Assembly: GCA_963719275.1 (NCBI GenBank)
Contig: CAVRBT010000009.1
Span: forward strand, 124,001 to 188,000
Origin: AC-32 sp963719275
GTDB taxonomy: Bacteria; Actinomycetota; Thermoleophilia; Gaiellales; Gaiellaceae
Length of the DNA: 64,000 bases
Direction: 5' to 3'
Part shown: positions 9,127-17,508 of the stretch, in pieces
How positions within the stretch are numbered: position 1 is the first letter of the stretch
Layout of the letters: each line of letters starts with the position of its first letter
Translations under genes and position numbers: made by a program
Notes under the pieces: model-generated
Database searches by the model: none
Told to the model about the DNA's origin: nothing
Seen by the model: the letters and a program-made list of their open reading frames with translations, nothing else

Positions 9127-9639
9127 TCACACCAGGCGAAACGACTGCGTGATCCAGTTGGTGTCCCAGCTCTCGCCGTCGTCCAGCGAGAACGCCTGCT
9201 GCCACGTCGCCGAGCTATCGGTGATGCCCTTCCACGTGAAGCGGACTCTCAGACCCACGCCGTCGATCACGTCCTCGCCCTCGAACAGGCCGACGCCGTT
9301 CCGGAACCGGCCCACGACCGGCGGATCGAGCCGGCCCTGGCCGATGGACGACGCCCACCAGATTCGCCAGAGGCCCGTCCCCGGATCGAACAGCCGGAGC
9401 GAGAACCCCTCGAAGCCGGGCCGCCCGGGAAAGCGCGGCGCCTTGAAGGTGTCGACGTTCCCGAGGCCGCCGAGGATCGGCATGGCCTCGCTGTGCGACT
9501 CGAACTCGATCCAGTCCGCGTCGTCACGAACCAGCAGGTTGGCGCGCTTGCGGTTCAGCTGCCGCCACCTGCCGTAGAAGAAGTCGAAGTCGTGCCGCCC
9601 GTCGCCGGTCTCGACCGGAGTCTCAGCACGCGCTGCCAT
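9127..9639 (-). CDS. Conserved hypothetical protein (DUF1579-like)
   Basis: A 170-residue soluble protein without signal peptide or membrane segment. It has a clear ribosome site (AGAGGAGG) ahead of the ATG at 9639. Features such as HDFDFFYGRWRQLNR near the N-terminus, GTGLWRIWWASS in the middle and WQQAFSLDDGESWDTNW near the end resemble DUF1579-type proteins, small beta-rich folds of unknown function. It is divergent from the WYL regulator that begins 84 bases away, so that regulator may control it. That regulatory link is inferred from position only. Confidence 0.75.
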   Translation of the reverse strand: MAARAETPVETGDGRHDFDFFYGRWRQLNRKRANLLVRDDADWIEFESHSEAMPILGGLGNVDTFKAPRFPGRPGFEGFSLRLFDPGTGLWRIWWASSIGQGRLDPPVVGRFRNGVGLFEGEDVIDGVGLRVRFTWKGITDSSATWQQAFSLDDGESWDTNWITQSFRLV

Positions 9640-9723
9640 CGGTCGCCTCCTCTCGTTCGCGGAAGAGCAAGGGTACGAGTCATTGCGGTCAGTTTTTGTC
9701 CGCAGAGGTGCTTCAATGACCGC

Positions 9724-10686
9724 ATGTCACGACCGGCGTCACGGCTGCTTGCCTTCCTCGAGCTCCTGCAGAGCCGGCTCGTCGTCGACGGCGCCTCGGC
9801 GGCGAGCGAGCTCGGTGTGAGCGAGCGGACGATCCGCCGCTATGCGGTCGCGCTGCATGACATCGGGATCCCGGTCGACGGCCAGCCCGGCGCCGGCGGC
9901 GGCTACCGGCTCCGCGCCGGGACGCGCCTGCCACCGCTGATGCTCTCGGACGAGGAGGCGGCCGCAACCGTGTTCGGGTTGGTCCTGGCCGACCAGCGCG
10001 GCCTGAGCGGCGCGGAGGGCGCGCTGACGAAGATCGCGCGCGTGCTGCCTGACCGCCTCACGCGCCGAGTGCAGCGGCTGCGCGACGAGGTGCGGCTCAT
10101 GGGCGAGCCGCATGCGGCGCCCGCCTCCAGCGAGACACTGCTCGTGATCACCGAAGCCGTGCGGCGGAAGCGCTCGCTGCGAATCGGCTACACGCGCCGC
10201 GACGGCACGCAGAGCACCCGCGAGATCGAGCCGCTCGGCCTGGTCGCCCGGCGCGGGCGCTGGTACGTCCCCGCGCGCAATCGGGGCAGCTTCGAGGTGC
10301 GGACTTTCCGCGCGGACAGGATCGCCGACGCGGCGATCGGCGAGCCGGCCGAGCCGCCGGAGCCGGGCTTCGACCCCGTCGACCACGTCGTCCGGATGCT
10401 CGCCAGCCTGCCCTGGGCCTGGGAGGTCGAGGTGCTACTCGACGCGCCGGTGGAGGCGATCGCCGCGAGGATTCCCGCGACGCTGGCCGAGCTGGAGCCC
10501 AACGGCGGCCGCACGCGCCTGACGCTGCGGTCGGACTCGCTCGAGTGGGCCGCCGGCGTCCTCGCCGGCCTCGGAGCGGACTTCGAGGTCGTTCGACCGG
10601 ATGAGCTGCGGGAGCACCTGGCGCAGCTCGCGGCGAGGCTCCTGGCCGGCTCTCAGCCGGCGAACCGCAGCCGCCGCGCGCCGTAG
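9724..10686 (+). CDS. HTH-WYL (DeoR/YafY-like) transcriptional regulator
   Basis: A 320-residue DNA-binding regulator. The N-terminal winged helix (MSRPASRLLAFLELLQSR...SERTIRRYAVALHDIGIP) starts at ATG 9724. A WYL domain spans about residues 135-230 (RIGYTRRDGTQSTREIEPLGL and RGRWYVPARNRG), followed by a WCX-like C-terminal domain. WYL domains sense nucleic acid or small ligands in other systems; the ligand here is unknown. The gene is divergently arranged with 9127-9639, a typical regulator-target layout. Its 3' end overlaps a decayed NlpC/P60 fragment on the other strand. Confidence 0.9.
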   Translation: MSRPASRLLAFLELLQSRLVVDGASAASELGVSERTIRRYAVALHDIGIPVDGQPGAGGGYRLRAGTRLPPLMLSDEEAAATVFGLVLADQRGLSGAEGALTKIARVLPDRLTRRVQRLRDEVRLMGEPHAAPASSETLLVITEAVRRKRSLRIGYTRRDGTQSTREIEPLGLVARRGRWYVPARNRGSFEVRTFRADRIADAAIGEPAEPPEPGFDPVDHVVRMLASLPWAWEVEVLLDAPVEAIAARIPATLAELEPNGGRTRLTLRSDSLEWAAGVLAGLGADFEVVRPDELREHLAQLAARLLAGSQPANRSRRAP

Positions 10687-10920
10687 AAGCTCGAGGAAAG
10701 CCAGCCGCGCAATCCGCTCCAACCACACCCGCGCGCCTGGATGGGGAGCGTGGATCACGGCTCCGTGGCCGAGGTAGATGCCAACATGGCCGAGTCCGGA
10801 GAAGAAGAGCAGGTCGCCTGGGGCGAGTGCCTTCGGGAGACGGGGCGCCCGTTTCTCGAGCGAGCGCCGCATCGTCGGATCAAGGCCGCAACCGCATGCG
10901 CCCCGACTGGCCCAGGCGGG
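10653..10920 (-). pseudogene. NlpC/P60 endopeptidase remnant, truncated and frameshifted
   Basis: Reading the minus strand from just after a TGA at about 10921, the sequence gives LPKALAPGDLLFFSGLGHVGIYLG, then AVIHAPHPG, all typical of the C-terminal half of NlpC/P60 peptidoglycan peptidases (His of GHVGIYLG retained). The region that should carry the catalytic Cys is scrambled and the N-terminus is missing. Near base 10718 the frame must shift by one to read the usual ending (GWLSSSFYGARRLRFAG then stop at 10653). I read it as a decayed fragment of a cell-wall hydrolase gene. Confidence 0.6.
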
Positions 10921-11169
10921 TCAAAAATCGGGCGTGCTTAACAGCGTCGCGAGGCAGCGGCCACACTTCTTAGTCACTCCAATAGAGAGCGAAAGATGCT
11001 GGGCGGAGCCGTTCTGAGAGATGAGCGCCGAGCCCGTCGCGCTGATCCCGCGTTCGGCGTACCCGCTCCGCCCCGTCAGTAGTTTCGACCCAGCGGTCTT
11101 CAGTGCCCGCGCGGATGTCGGTCGAGTCGCGGGGGGCCATAGTGTCTCCCTCGACGAAGGGAGGCTGAC

Positions 11170-11331
11170 ATGCAAGCGCTGATGATTCTCATCGTGCTCG
11201 CGTTCGTCGTCGGAGTCGGGGCCGTGATCGTCTGGGCGCTCTTCGAGATGAGCCCGTATGCGCACCACGTCGATCAGTTCCGCGATCCCGTCACCGGTCG
11301 ACAGCGCGGCGAGAGCCCACATCTCGAGTAG
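11170..11331 (+). CDS. Small single-span membrane protein (53 aa)
   Basis: A short frame with a strong ribosome site (GAAGGGAGG, 5 bases before the ATG at 11170). The N-terminal half is one hydrophobic helix (MQALMILIVLAFVVGVGAVI) ending in VWALFEMSP, and the rest is a short polar, His/Arg-containing tail. Good initiation signals and a clean transmembrane segment support a real gene. The function is unknown. It stands alone amid decayed sequences. Confidence 0.55.
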   Translation: MQALMILIVLAFVVGVGAVIVWALFEMSPYAHHVDQFRDPVTGRQRGESPHLE

Positions 11332-11339
11332 CAGCCCCT

Positions 11340-11504
11340 AGAGAACTCGTCTTCCACTTCCCGGAGTGCGCGGAGCGGGAGTTCGGCGTGGACTAAGTCC
11401 CCGACGGCCGGGCTATCGCGGAGCTGCCTTCGGCTGCAAAGGTGCAGCTAGCCGGCCGACCGTTCCCGATTCTCTACCGGGGCAAGCAGGTCATCCAGTT
11501 GTGA
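11340..11504 (+). pseudogene. Possible decayed coding fragment with an in-frame stop
   Basis: Reading this frame gives ELVFHFPECAEREFGVD, a TAA at 11394, then VPDGRAIAELPSAAKVQLAG and a short basic end before TGA at 11504. Both halves look protein-like, but no family was recognised and there is no ribosome site. Its end overlaps the DUF2807 remnant on the other strand. It may be a degenerate gene or chance coding. Confidence 0.22.
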
Positions 11505-11631
11505 TCGACCCGCTGCCGGTCACGTTCTGGGTGACGTGCTTCGGGTCACCGTGGTACACGATCGCGCCGCTGCCTCGCACCGCAGCGTCGAGGCTGCCGG
11601 TCGCGGTGACGACGATCAGACCCGACGCCAT
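11491..11631 (-). pseudogene. C-terminal remnant of a DUF2807 (GIN-domain, adhesin-head-like) protein
   Basis: The minus strand reads LIVVTATGSLDAAVRGSGAI, VYHGDPKHVTQNVTGSGS and a stop at 11491. The repeated G-S-G / TGSLDA turns are characteristic of the final rungs of the DUF2807 beta-helix. Upstream, the frame becomes unlike the family (low-complexity Arg/Cys stretches), so only the last 45 or so residues survive. I interpret it as a truncated, inactive gene. Confidence 0.5.
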
Positions 11632-11910
11632 GTGAAGACGAGCACGGCGATCCATGGCGTAGGCCGTCGCCGGTGAACGGGTACAGGGGCGATCGTCATG
11701 ACCCCTCCCTCCTGTCATGCATGCGGTACGGGCTGAGCGCGAAGAGACGCAGGGGCGCATCGGCCATTTCACCGACACGAGCGCACAACACAACCGCCTC
11801 CTCCCGAGGACACCACCAACCATCGTCTGATTGGTCAAGGGCACATCGGTGTATTCACTGAGGCTCTTCGCAAGCTCCACTAGGCGGCGAGCTTGCCGTA
11901 GGATCGGCCC

Positions 11911-12216
11911 ATGCAGCGAATCGTCTTCGTTGGGACACTGAAGCCCGGTAGTGAGGCAGCCGCCGCCGACATCGTGCGCTCGGGTCCGCCCTTTGATCCA
12001 AGCGAGTTCGGGCTTGCTCGGCACGGTGTCTACCTTGGCGGCGCAGAGGTTGTCTTCGTATTCGAGGGATCAGACGTGGAGCAGCAACTCCGCGACCTGA
12101 TCAACGACCCGGTCGCCTCGCCGGCGTTCGCTGTATGGGCGCCTCTCCTCGAAGGAACGCCCTCGGTAGCGCACGAGCTCTTCTACTGGGAAGCGACTCG
12201 CGAGCGCGAGAGCTGA
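11911..12216 (+). CDS. Hypothetical protein, small alpha/beta
   Basis: A 101-residue protein beginning MQRIVFVGTLKPGSEAAAAD with ATG at 11911. It has no membrane segment or signal. The layout (strand, helix with a Glu/Ala-rich face, the strand pair HGVYLGGAEVVFVFEG, helix, final strand) suggests a ferredoxin-like dimeric alpha/beta-barrel similar in shape to the GYD protein at 12376. No specific family is assigned and no catalytic residue can be named. No strong ribosome site is visible. Confidence 0.55.
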   Translation: MQRIVFVGTLKPGSEAAAADIVRSGPPFDPSEFGLARHGVYLGGAEVVFVFEGSDVEQQLRDLINDPVASPAFAVWAPLLEGTPSVAHELFYWEATRERES

Positions 12217-12375
12217 GGACCGCTTCCTCTCGACTCGGCTCCAGTCGAACCCACTGACATACGTAGTTTTGAGCAGTCCGATCCCGTGAGCTCGCGGATG
12301 CCCTGGGAGGCCGTAAGTGAGAGCCTCCCCTGTGCTGGGGCTCTTAGCGATGCCCCCAAAGTAGTGAGGTGACGC

Positions 12376-12660
12376 ATGTTCACCTATGTCGGGCTCTTCA
12401 GGGTCGCGCCGATCGCGCGGGAGCACCTCGAGAAGACCCCCGAGTACTTCGACAAGATCCACAAGATCGTCGAGGACGAGGGCGGTACCGTCGAGCGCTT
12501 CCTCGCAATCATGGGCCCGTGGGAGTATCTCGGCATCTTCGAGTATCCCGATCTCGAGACCGCATTCCGCGTCCTCGGCAAGATCGCGAAGCTCGAGACG
12601 TTCGAGACCGAGACGTTTCCTGCGGAGGACATCAAGGTGTTCTGGAAGGCGCTCGTCTAG
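12376..12660 (+). CDS. GYD-domain-like small protein
   Basis: A 94-residue protein starting MFTYVGLFRVAPIAREHLEK at ATG 12376. GTGAGG lies about 6 bases before it as a possible ribosome site. The middle reads GPWEYLGIFEYPDLETAFRV, matching the GYD family pattern in which a strand carrying (G/E)-(Y/P)-D precedes a helix. GYD proteins are small alpha/beta-barrel dimers, mostly of unknown role. A perfect 17-bp hairpin follows 19 bases after the stop and probably ends the transcript. Confidence 0.75.
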   Translation: MFTYVGLFRVAPIAREHLEKTPEYFDKIHKIVEDEGGTVERFLAIMGPWEYLGIFEYPDLETAFRVLGKIAKLETFETETFPAEDIKVFWKALV

Positions 12661-12679
12661 CGCCGACCTCCGCCACAAG

Positions 12680-12719
12680 GGAACAACGGAGGCCGCCATC
12701 GTGCGGCCTCCGTTGTTCC
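12680..12719 (+). terminator. Perfect 17-bp hairpin after the GYD gene
   Basis: Left arm 12680-12696 and right arm 12703-12719 are exact complements, with loop CATCGT. There is no T-run behind it, only TTGTTCC within the right arm, so it may be a bidirectional or Rho-assisted end. The next 180 bases (to 12891) hold no gene I can support. One frame there reads protein-like (AYVSDVTGATELFTTATPL) to a TGA at about 12891 but has no start signal. Confidence 0.6.
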
Positions 12720-12898
12720 GTAGGCAGTCAGGCAGCTCGCCTATGTCAGCGACGTGACCGGAGCGACCGAGCTCTTCACGACGGCGACTCCCCTCACGCC
12801 TCTCGTCCGGCCGCCGACGCAGGTCCCCTTCGACGGCGCCTACAAGGCACACCCGAGCTGGCGATCGGCGACGCTGTCGCTGACGCGCTGACCACCGC

Positions 12899-12930
12899 GC
12901 GCGAGGGGGACCGGACGGTCCCCCTCGCGC
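12899..12930 (-). terminator. Strong GC hairpin after the DUF7144-like gene
   Basis: Arms 12899-12912 and 12917-12930 pair over 14 bp with a GGAC loop, ending 7 bases beyond the stop of the minus-strand gene at 12938. It lacks a U-run. Position and stability indicate a transcription end for the minus-strand gene. Confidence 0.55.
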
Positions 12931-12937
12931 CGAGGCG

Positions 12938-13336
12938 TCAAGCGGCTCGCATCGCGTCGTCCCAGCGGACGATCAGCGCGTAGAGCACCACTACGTTCAG
13001 GGCCAGCACCGTCAGCGCCCAGAGCGGGTACTGGGAGCTGCCGACGAAACCCAGCTGTGCGATGAAGTTGAGGCTTCCCACGACGATCGCGAACCATCTC
13101 GCCCACGTCGCCCCCGAGAGCAGGCCGAAGCCCGCGAGGAGGAGGACGACGCCCCAGATCATCATGATCCAGCCCCACGTGGTGAGGTCGACGACCACGA
13201 TCTGGTTCGGGGTCACCGCGTAGTAATTGTCGCGGATCACCGCGATCAGCCCTTCGAAGAAGTCCAGTCCGCCGATGATGATGATCATCAGACCGGCGAA
13301 CGAGATCCACCCGGACCAGCGTTCCGACGTTGCCAT
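12938..13336 (-). CDS. Four-helix membrane protein (DUF7144-like)
   Basis: A 132-residue integral membrane protein. Start ATG at 13336 is chosen because AAAGGAG lies 8 bases upstream; the frame continues to 13384 without such a signal. Four hydrophobic spans are visible (for example WISFAGLMIIIIGGLDFFEG and WIMMIWGVVLLLAGFGLL). The motif TTWGWIMMIWG and the pattern ATWARWFAI are typical of actinobacterial DUF7144-type proteins of unknown role. It is followed by a strong hairpin. Confidence 0.72.
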   Translation of the reverse strand: MATSERWSGWISFAGLMIIIIGGLDFFEGLIAVIRDNYYAVTPNQIVVVDLTTWGWIMMIWGVVLLLAGFGLLSGATWARWFAIVVGSLNFIAQLGFVGSSQYPLWALTVLALNVVVLYALIVRWDDAMRAA

Positions 13337-13430
13337 CCTTGCGCTCCTTTCGCGCGCCAGCGTTCGCTTCCGATTCGCGCTCACGCGAGCGTTTCCTTTC
13401 GTGTCAACTATTACACGGTAGGGTCGCCCG

Positions 13431-14582
13431 ATGCGCGCGCTGCTGCTCTACGGCGACACCGAACGTTCGGCTGCGCTGCGCCACGAGATCCCCCTCGCGA
13501 TCATCGATCCGCTGCTGTTCGCGGAGGTCGACGGGCGCACGTACGTCCTGACGTCGTTCCTCGAGGCCGAGCGGGTGAAGCGCGCGCTGCCGGGCGTCGA
13601 GCTGCTCGACTACTTCGAGCTGGGCTACAAGGACCTGGTGCGCGATGGGATGTCACTCGCGGATGCGTCGCGCGAGGTCGAGGCCCGCGCGGTGCGGGAG
13701 ATCGGCCTCGAGGAGGCCATGGTTCCCGGCGACTTCCCGCTCGGGCTCGCCGACCGCCTGCGGCAGGACGGGATCGTGCTGACCGTGGACGACGCGGCAG
13801 TCGAGCTGCGGCGGCGGGCGAAGACGCCGGCGGAGCTCGACGGCATGCGCGCTGCCCAGCGCGCGGCCGAGGCGGCGATGGCGGCGGCCTGCGAGCTGCT
13901 CGCGCGCGCGGAGCCGGCCGAGGACGGCCTACAGCTCGACGGAAAGCCGCTCCTGGCCGAGGACGTCCGGGCGACACTCCGCAGGGTCTCCGCGGAGCTC
14001 GGCGCCCCCTGCCCGCCGGACATCATCGTCGCCTCGGTCTGGCAGGGCGGTGGGCACGAGCGGGGCGGCGGCCCACTTCCCGCCGGGCTGCCGATCCACG
14101 TCGACATCTGGCCGCGCCACGAGGAGAGCGCCTGCTGGGCCGACATGGCACGGACGTTCGTCGTGGCCGACCCGGCGCCGGAGCACGCCGAGCTGATCGC
14201 CGAGCAGACGCGGCTGGTTCGGGAGGCGCTGATGCAGGCGGAGGCGTCGGTCCGGCCGGGCGTCACCGGACGCGAGCTCTTCGACGCCACCTGCGAGCTC
14301 TTCGAGGCCGCCGGATGGGCGACCCAGCGGACGACCGGCGCGGAGGCGGGCCCCGACGGCTTCCAGCACTCGCTCGGCCACGGGGTCGGCCTCGAGGTGC
14401 ACGAAGCGCCGCCGATCGGCCTCGCGGGGCACGACCCGCTGGTCGCCGGAGACGTGGTAGCCATCGAGCCCGGCCTGTGGGACTCACGCGTCGGCGGGGT
14501 GACCCTCGAGGACCTCGTGCTCGTGACCGAGGACGGCCACGAGGTACTGACGCGGTTCCCGTACGACCTGGCACCGCGCTGA
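13431..14582 (+). CDS. M24-family metallopeptidase (Xaa-Pro aminopeptidase-like)
   Basis: A 383-residue cytoplasmic hydrolase with an N-terminal creatinase-like domain and a C-terminal pita-bread catalytic domain (about residues 145-380). All five expected metal ligands can be seen in order: Asp in HVDIWPR, Asp in CWADMARTF, His in HSLGHGVGLEVHE, Glu in AIEPGLW and Glu in TLEDLVLV. It should cleave N-terminal residues preceding proline or act on a related amide. Start is ATG 13431. It stands alone between a divergent membrane protein gene and the TPR-cyclase gene. Confidence 0.9.
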   Translation: MRALLLYGDTERSAALRHEIPLAIIDPLLFAEVDGRTYVLTSFLEAERVKRALPGVELLDYFELGYKDLVRDGMSLADASREVEARAVREIGLEEAMVPGDFPLGLADRLRQDGIVLTVDDAAVELRRRAKTPAELDGMRAAQRAAEAAMAAACELLARAEPAEDGLQLDGKPLLAEDVRATLRRVSAELGAPCPPDIIVASVWQGGGHERGGGPLPAGLPIHVDIWPRHEESACWADMARTFVVADPAPEHAELIAEQTRLVREALMQAEASVRPGVTGRELFDATCELFEAAGWATQRTTGAEAGPDGFQHSLGHGVGLEVHEAPPIGLAGHDPLVAGDVVAIEPGLWDSRVGGVTLEDLVLVTEDGHEVLTRFPYDLAPR

Positions 14583-14680
14583 GCGCCGTCCGCGAGATCC
14601 TGCGTCGGCGCCCTCCGCGCCCACGCAAGGACGCGTAGCCGGGGCTCTCCTCGGCTGCGAAGGACCGGTACGTTTGGCAG

Positions 14681-16606
14681 GTGACCGGTCTCGTCGAGGA
14701 TGCGCGAACCGCGGCCGGGCGCCATTCCTGGCGTGAGGCCTACGAGGCGTACTCGAGCTCGGGCGAGTCCGGCCTCACCCCGGACGATCTGGAGCAGTTC
14801 GCGGACGCCGCCTGGTGGACGGGAAGGATCACCGAGGCCATCGGACTGCGCGAGCGGTCGTACGCGGGCTTCTCGGCCGCGGGCGACAGGCTCGGCGCGG
14901 CCCGTCTCGCGTTGACGCTCTCCTGGGATCACATGAACCGGGGGTCTTTCGCGGTCTCGCGAGGCTGGTTCGCGAACGCCGAGCGCCTCCTCGAAGGCGA
15001 GTCCGAGGCGGCGGAGCACGGGCTGCTGGCCCTCTCGCGCGGAATCACCGCCCTACTCGCGGAGGGGAACATCGGAGACGCCCTCCCGGAGCTCGAGCGG
15101 GCGTACGACATCGCAGCGCGCGCGGGCGACCGGGACACGCAGGTCCTCGCGCTCGTCGGCAAGGGGCGAGCGTTCGTGCAGAGCGGCGACGTCGAGCAGG
15201 GGCTCGCGATCCTCGACGAGGCGAGCACGTCGGCCGTCTCCGGCGAGCTCCGCCCGTTCGCGACCGGGCTCGTCTACTGCGTGACGATCTCGGCGTGTCA
15301 GAACGTGGGCGACTACCGGCGCGCGGCCGAGTGGACGGAAGCGGCCAGCCGGTGGTGCGAGCAGGCCGACATGAACGGCTTCCCCGGTGCCTGTCGCATT
15401 CATCGCGCGGAGATCATGCGCCTGCGCGGCGACTGGCCCCAGGCGGAGAAGACGGCGCTCGCCGCCTGTGAGGAGATCCAGGAGTTCGACCGCCTCATCA
15501 CCGCGGGCGGTTACTACGAGATCGGCGAGATCCGTCGTCGGCGCGGCGACTTCGCAGCCGCCGAAGAGGCGTTCCACACGGCGAACGAGCTCGGGCGTAC
15601 GACGCAGCCCGGCCTGGCACTCCTCCAGCTCGCCCAGGGCAAGGTGGAGAGCGCGGTGGCCGGCATCACGCGCCGACTCGCAGAGGTCGACGAGCGGTTG
15701 GAGCGGGTCCGGGCGCTCCCCGCATTCGCCGAGATCGCAATCGCAGCGGCCGATCTCGACACGGCCCGCGCCGCCGCCGCCGAGCTCCAGGAGATCGTCG
15801 ACGCGTACAAGATCGGCGATCGGCGGGCACCGGCGTTCGACGCCACGGTGAACCTCGTCCTCGGGCAGATCGAGCTCGCCGAGAAGGACTGGGAGAGCGC
15901 GAGCCGTCACCTTCGGCACGCGCGAGATGAGTGGCAGGAGATCGGCGCGCCATACGAGACGGCACAGGCGCGGATGCTTCTCGGCATCGCTTTTCGCCAC
16001 CAGGGCGACGAGCACGCTGCGACGCTGGAGCTGCAAGCCGCGCAGACGACGTTCGAGCGGCTCGGAGCGAAGCTCGACGAGGAGCGCACCAAGGAGCTGC
16101 TTGGTCGCGTCGATGCGCGCCGCACCTTCCTCTTCACTGACATCGTCGACTCGACGAGGCTCCTCGAGACCCTGGGCGACGAACGCTGGAGAAAACTGCT
16201 CGCCCAGCACGACAGCCTCGTTCGCGCGCAAATCGTCGAGAGCGGCGGTGACGTCATCAAGCAGACCGGGGACGGCTTCTTCGCGTCCTTCGACGATCCG
16301 AGCGCCGCGATCGACGCGGCCGTGGCGATCCAACGGGCGCTCCAGGCCGAGGTGTTCGCCCCGGACGTCCGGATCGGTGCCCACGCCGGAACCGCGTTCA
16401 AGACCGGCGCGAGCTTCAGTGACTACGGGGGCCAGAGTGTGCACGTCGCCGCACGGATCGGGGCGGCCGCGGGTGCGGGCGAAGTCCTCGTCAGCCGGGA
16501 GACGGTCGACGGGGTCGAGACGTCGTTCCACCTATCCGAGCCGCGCGCGGCCTCGCTCAGAGGCTTCGAACATCCGATCGAGGTCGTCTCGGTCGACTGG
16601 CGCTAG
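14681..16606 (+). CDS. TPR-repeat protein with C-terminal class III adenylate/guanylate cyclase domain
   Basis: A 641-residue soluble protein. Residues about 1-480 are TPR-like helical repeats homologous to the LuxR protein at 6855-8489. Residues about 485-640 are a class III nucleotidyl cyclase catalytic domain. The metal-binding Asp sits in FLFTDIVDSTRLL and the second in KQTGDGFFASFDDP. The later VHVAARIGAAAGAGEVLVS segment carries the transition-state region. It should make cAMP (or cGMP) in response to a ligand or partner bound by the repeats; which nucleotide is not certain. Start is GTG at 14681. Its stop overlaps that of the convergent GFA gene. Confidence 0.88.
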   Translation: MTGLVEDARTAAGRHSWREAYEAYSSSGESGLTPDDLEQFADAAWWTGRITEAIGLRERSYAGFSAAGDRLGAARLALTLSWDHMNRGSFAVSRGWFANAERLLEGESEAAEHGLLALSRGITALLAEGNIGDALPELERAYDIAARAGDRDTQVLALVGKGRAFVQSGDVEQGLAILDEASTSAVSGELRPFATGLVYCVTISACQNVGDYRRAAEWTEAASRWCEQADMNGFPGACRIHRAEIMRLRGDWPQAEKTALAACEEIQEFDRLITAGGYYEIGEIRRRRGDFAAAEEAFHTANELGRTTQPGLALLQLAQGKVESAVAGITRRLAEVDERLERVRALPAFAEIAIAAADLDTARAAAAELQEIVDAYKIGDRRAPAFDATVNLVLGQIELAEKDWESASRHLRHARDEWQEIGAPYETAQARMLLGIAFRHQGDEHAATLELQAAQTTFERLGAKLDEERTKELLGRVDARRTFLFTDIVDSTRLLETLGDERWRKLLAQHDSLVRAQIVESGGDVIKQTGDGFFASFDDPSAAIDAAVAIQRALQAEVFAPDVRIGAHAGTAFKTGASFSDYGGQSVHVAARIGAAAGAGEVLVSRETVDGVETSFHLSEPRAASLRGFEHPIEVVSVDWR

Positions 16607-17109
16607 GACGCGCCCTCGGTGCGCGCCGGCGGCAGGATCGCGCGGAGCCGCTCTAGGCTCTCGGCCGGCCAGAGCGTCTTCGTGTCGTAGTACACCTCGA
16701 ACGCGGGTGTCGAGTCGGGGAGCGTGACCCACGGCACCTTCGACCGGGTGAAGATGTGCACGTCGGGCTCGACGGCCGACGGATCGTCGAGCGTGCCGCC
16801 GCGGACGAAGCGCACCTCCGGACGCCCGTACTCGCTGAACACCGCGACCTGGCAGGCCGGGCAGCGGTAGATCCGCTGGGTGCTCCCGTCGTCACGGGGC
16901 ACGTCCACCGGCTGCGGCTCGCCGGCGAGCAGTTCCACGCGCTCGGCCTCGATCAGCAGGTTGATCACGAAGGCACTCCCGGTCTGCCGCTGGCAGTTCA
17001 GGCAGTGGCAGCAGTGGACGAACATCGGCTCGGAGGTCAGCCGGTAGCGAACGGCTTCGCAGGAGCACCCACCTTTGCGCACGCTCATCACCCTACGTCC
17101 GGTGGTCAT
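16603..17109 (-). CDS. GFA/CENP-V-family zinc protein
   Basis: A 168-residue protein of the GFA (glutathione-dependent formaldehyde-activating/CENP-V) family. Zinc-binding cysteines are visible in GGCSCEAVRY, HCCHCLNCQRQTGS and YRCPACQVAVFS. Start at ATG 17109 is preferred because it overlaps the upstream DUF202 stop as ATGA; MSVRKGG at 17088 is the alternative. Family members are small beta-folds with two zinc sites. Formaldehyde activation is disputed, so I do not assign it. The C-terminal third (VPWVTLPDSTPAFEVYYD) is typical. Confidence 0.85.
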   Translation of the reverse strand: MTTGRRVMSVRKGGCSCEAVRYRLTSEPMFVHCCHCLNCQRQTGSAFVINLLIEAERVELLAGEPQPVDVPRDDGSTQRIYRCPACQVAVFSEYGRPEVRFVRGGTLDDPSAVEPDVHIFTRSKVPWVTLPDSTPAFEVYYDTKTLWPAESLERLRAILPPARTEGAS

Positions 17110-17459
17110 CTGGTCGCGACAAGCAGAACGGCGGTGCAGACGCCGAGAACCACCCCGAAGCCCGCGAAGAGGAGCGCGGCCTGGTCGCTCGACGGCACGT
17201 CGGCACCCGCCGAAAGCGCGCGTCCCACGCTCCGGTTGCGGACGTAGCCGTAGACCGTGCTCGCGACTCCGACCACCGCGAAGCCGACGCCGAGCACCTC
17301 GTAGGGCCAGTTCGCTCCGCGCGAGAGGTCCGGGACCAGCCGCCCGGCCGCGAAGCTCACGGCGAAGCAGGTCAGGCCGGTCCTCCACCAAGCGAGGTAG
17401 GTTCGCTCGAGCGCGAGCTGGGTTCTGCGCGTGGCGTCGACGACTTCGTGCTCGCTCAC
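17106..17459 (-). CDS. DUF202 membrane protein
   Basis: A 117-residue protein with the DUF202 signature LALERTYLAWWRTGL near the N-terminus, followed by three hydrophobic helices. DUF202 proteins (YidH-like) are small inner-membrane proteins of unclear function. It begins at ATG 17459 and ends with a four-base ATGA overlap with the GFA gene, indicating translational coupling and a two-gene transcript. Confidence 0.82.
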   Translation of the reverse strand: MSEHEVVDATRRTQLALERTYLAWWRTGLTCFAVSFAAGRLVPDLSRGANWPYEVLGVGFAVVGVASTVYGYVRNRSVGRALSAGADVPSSDQAALLFAGFGVVLGVCTAVLLVATR

Positions 17460-17508
17460 GTCTCTGCTGTTCGCGTGCAGCGGCCGAGTTCCTTACCCGC
17501 GCTGACCG

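Noticed and set aside
10880..10920. Further cassette module (CGACTGGCCCAGG resembles part of copy E)
   Set aside because: The match is limited to about a dozen bases, lacks the TTCCGCC pair and inverted repeat, and lies within the NlpC/P60 remnant.
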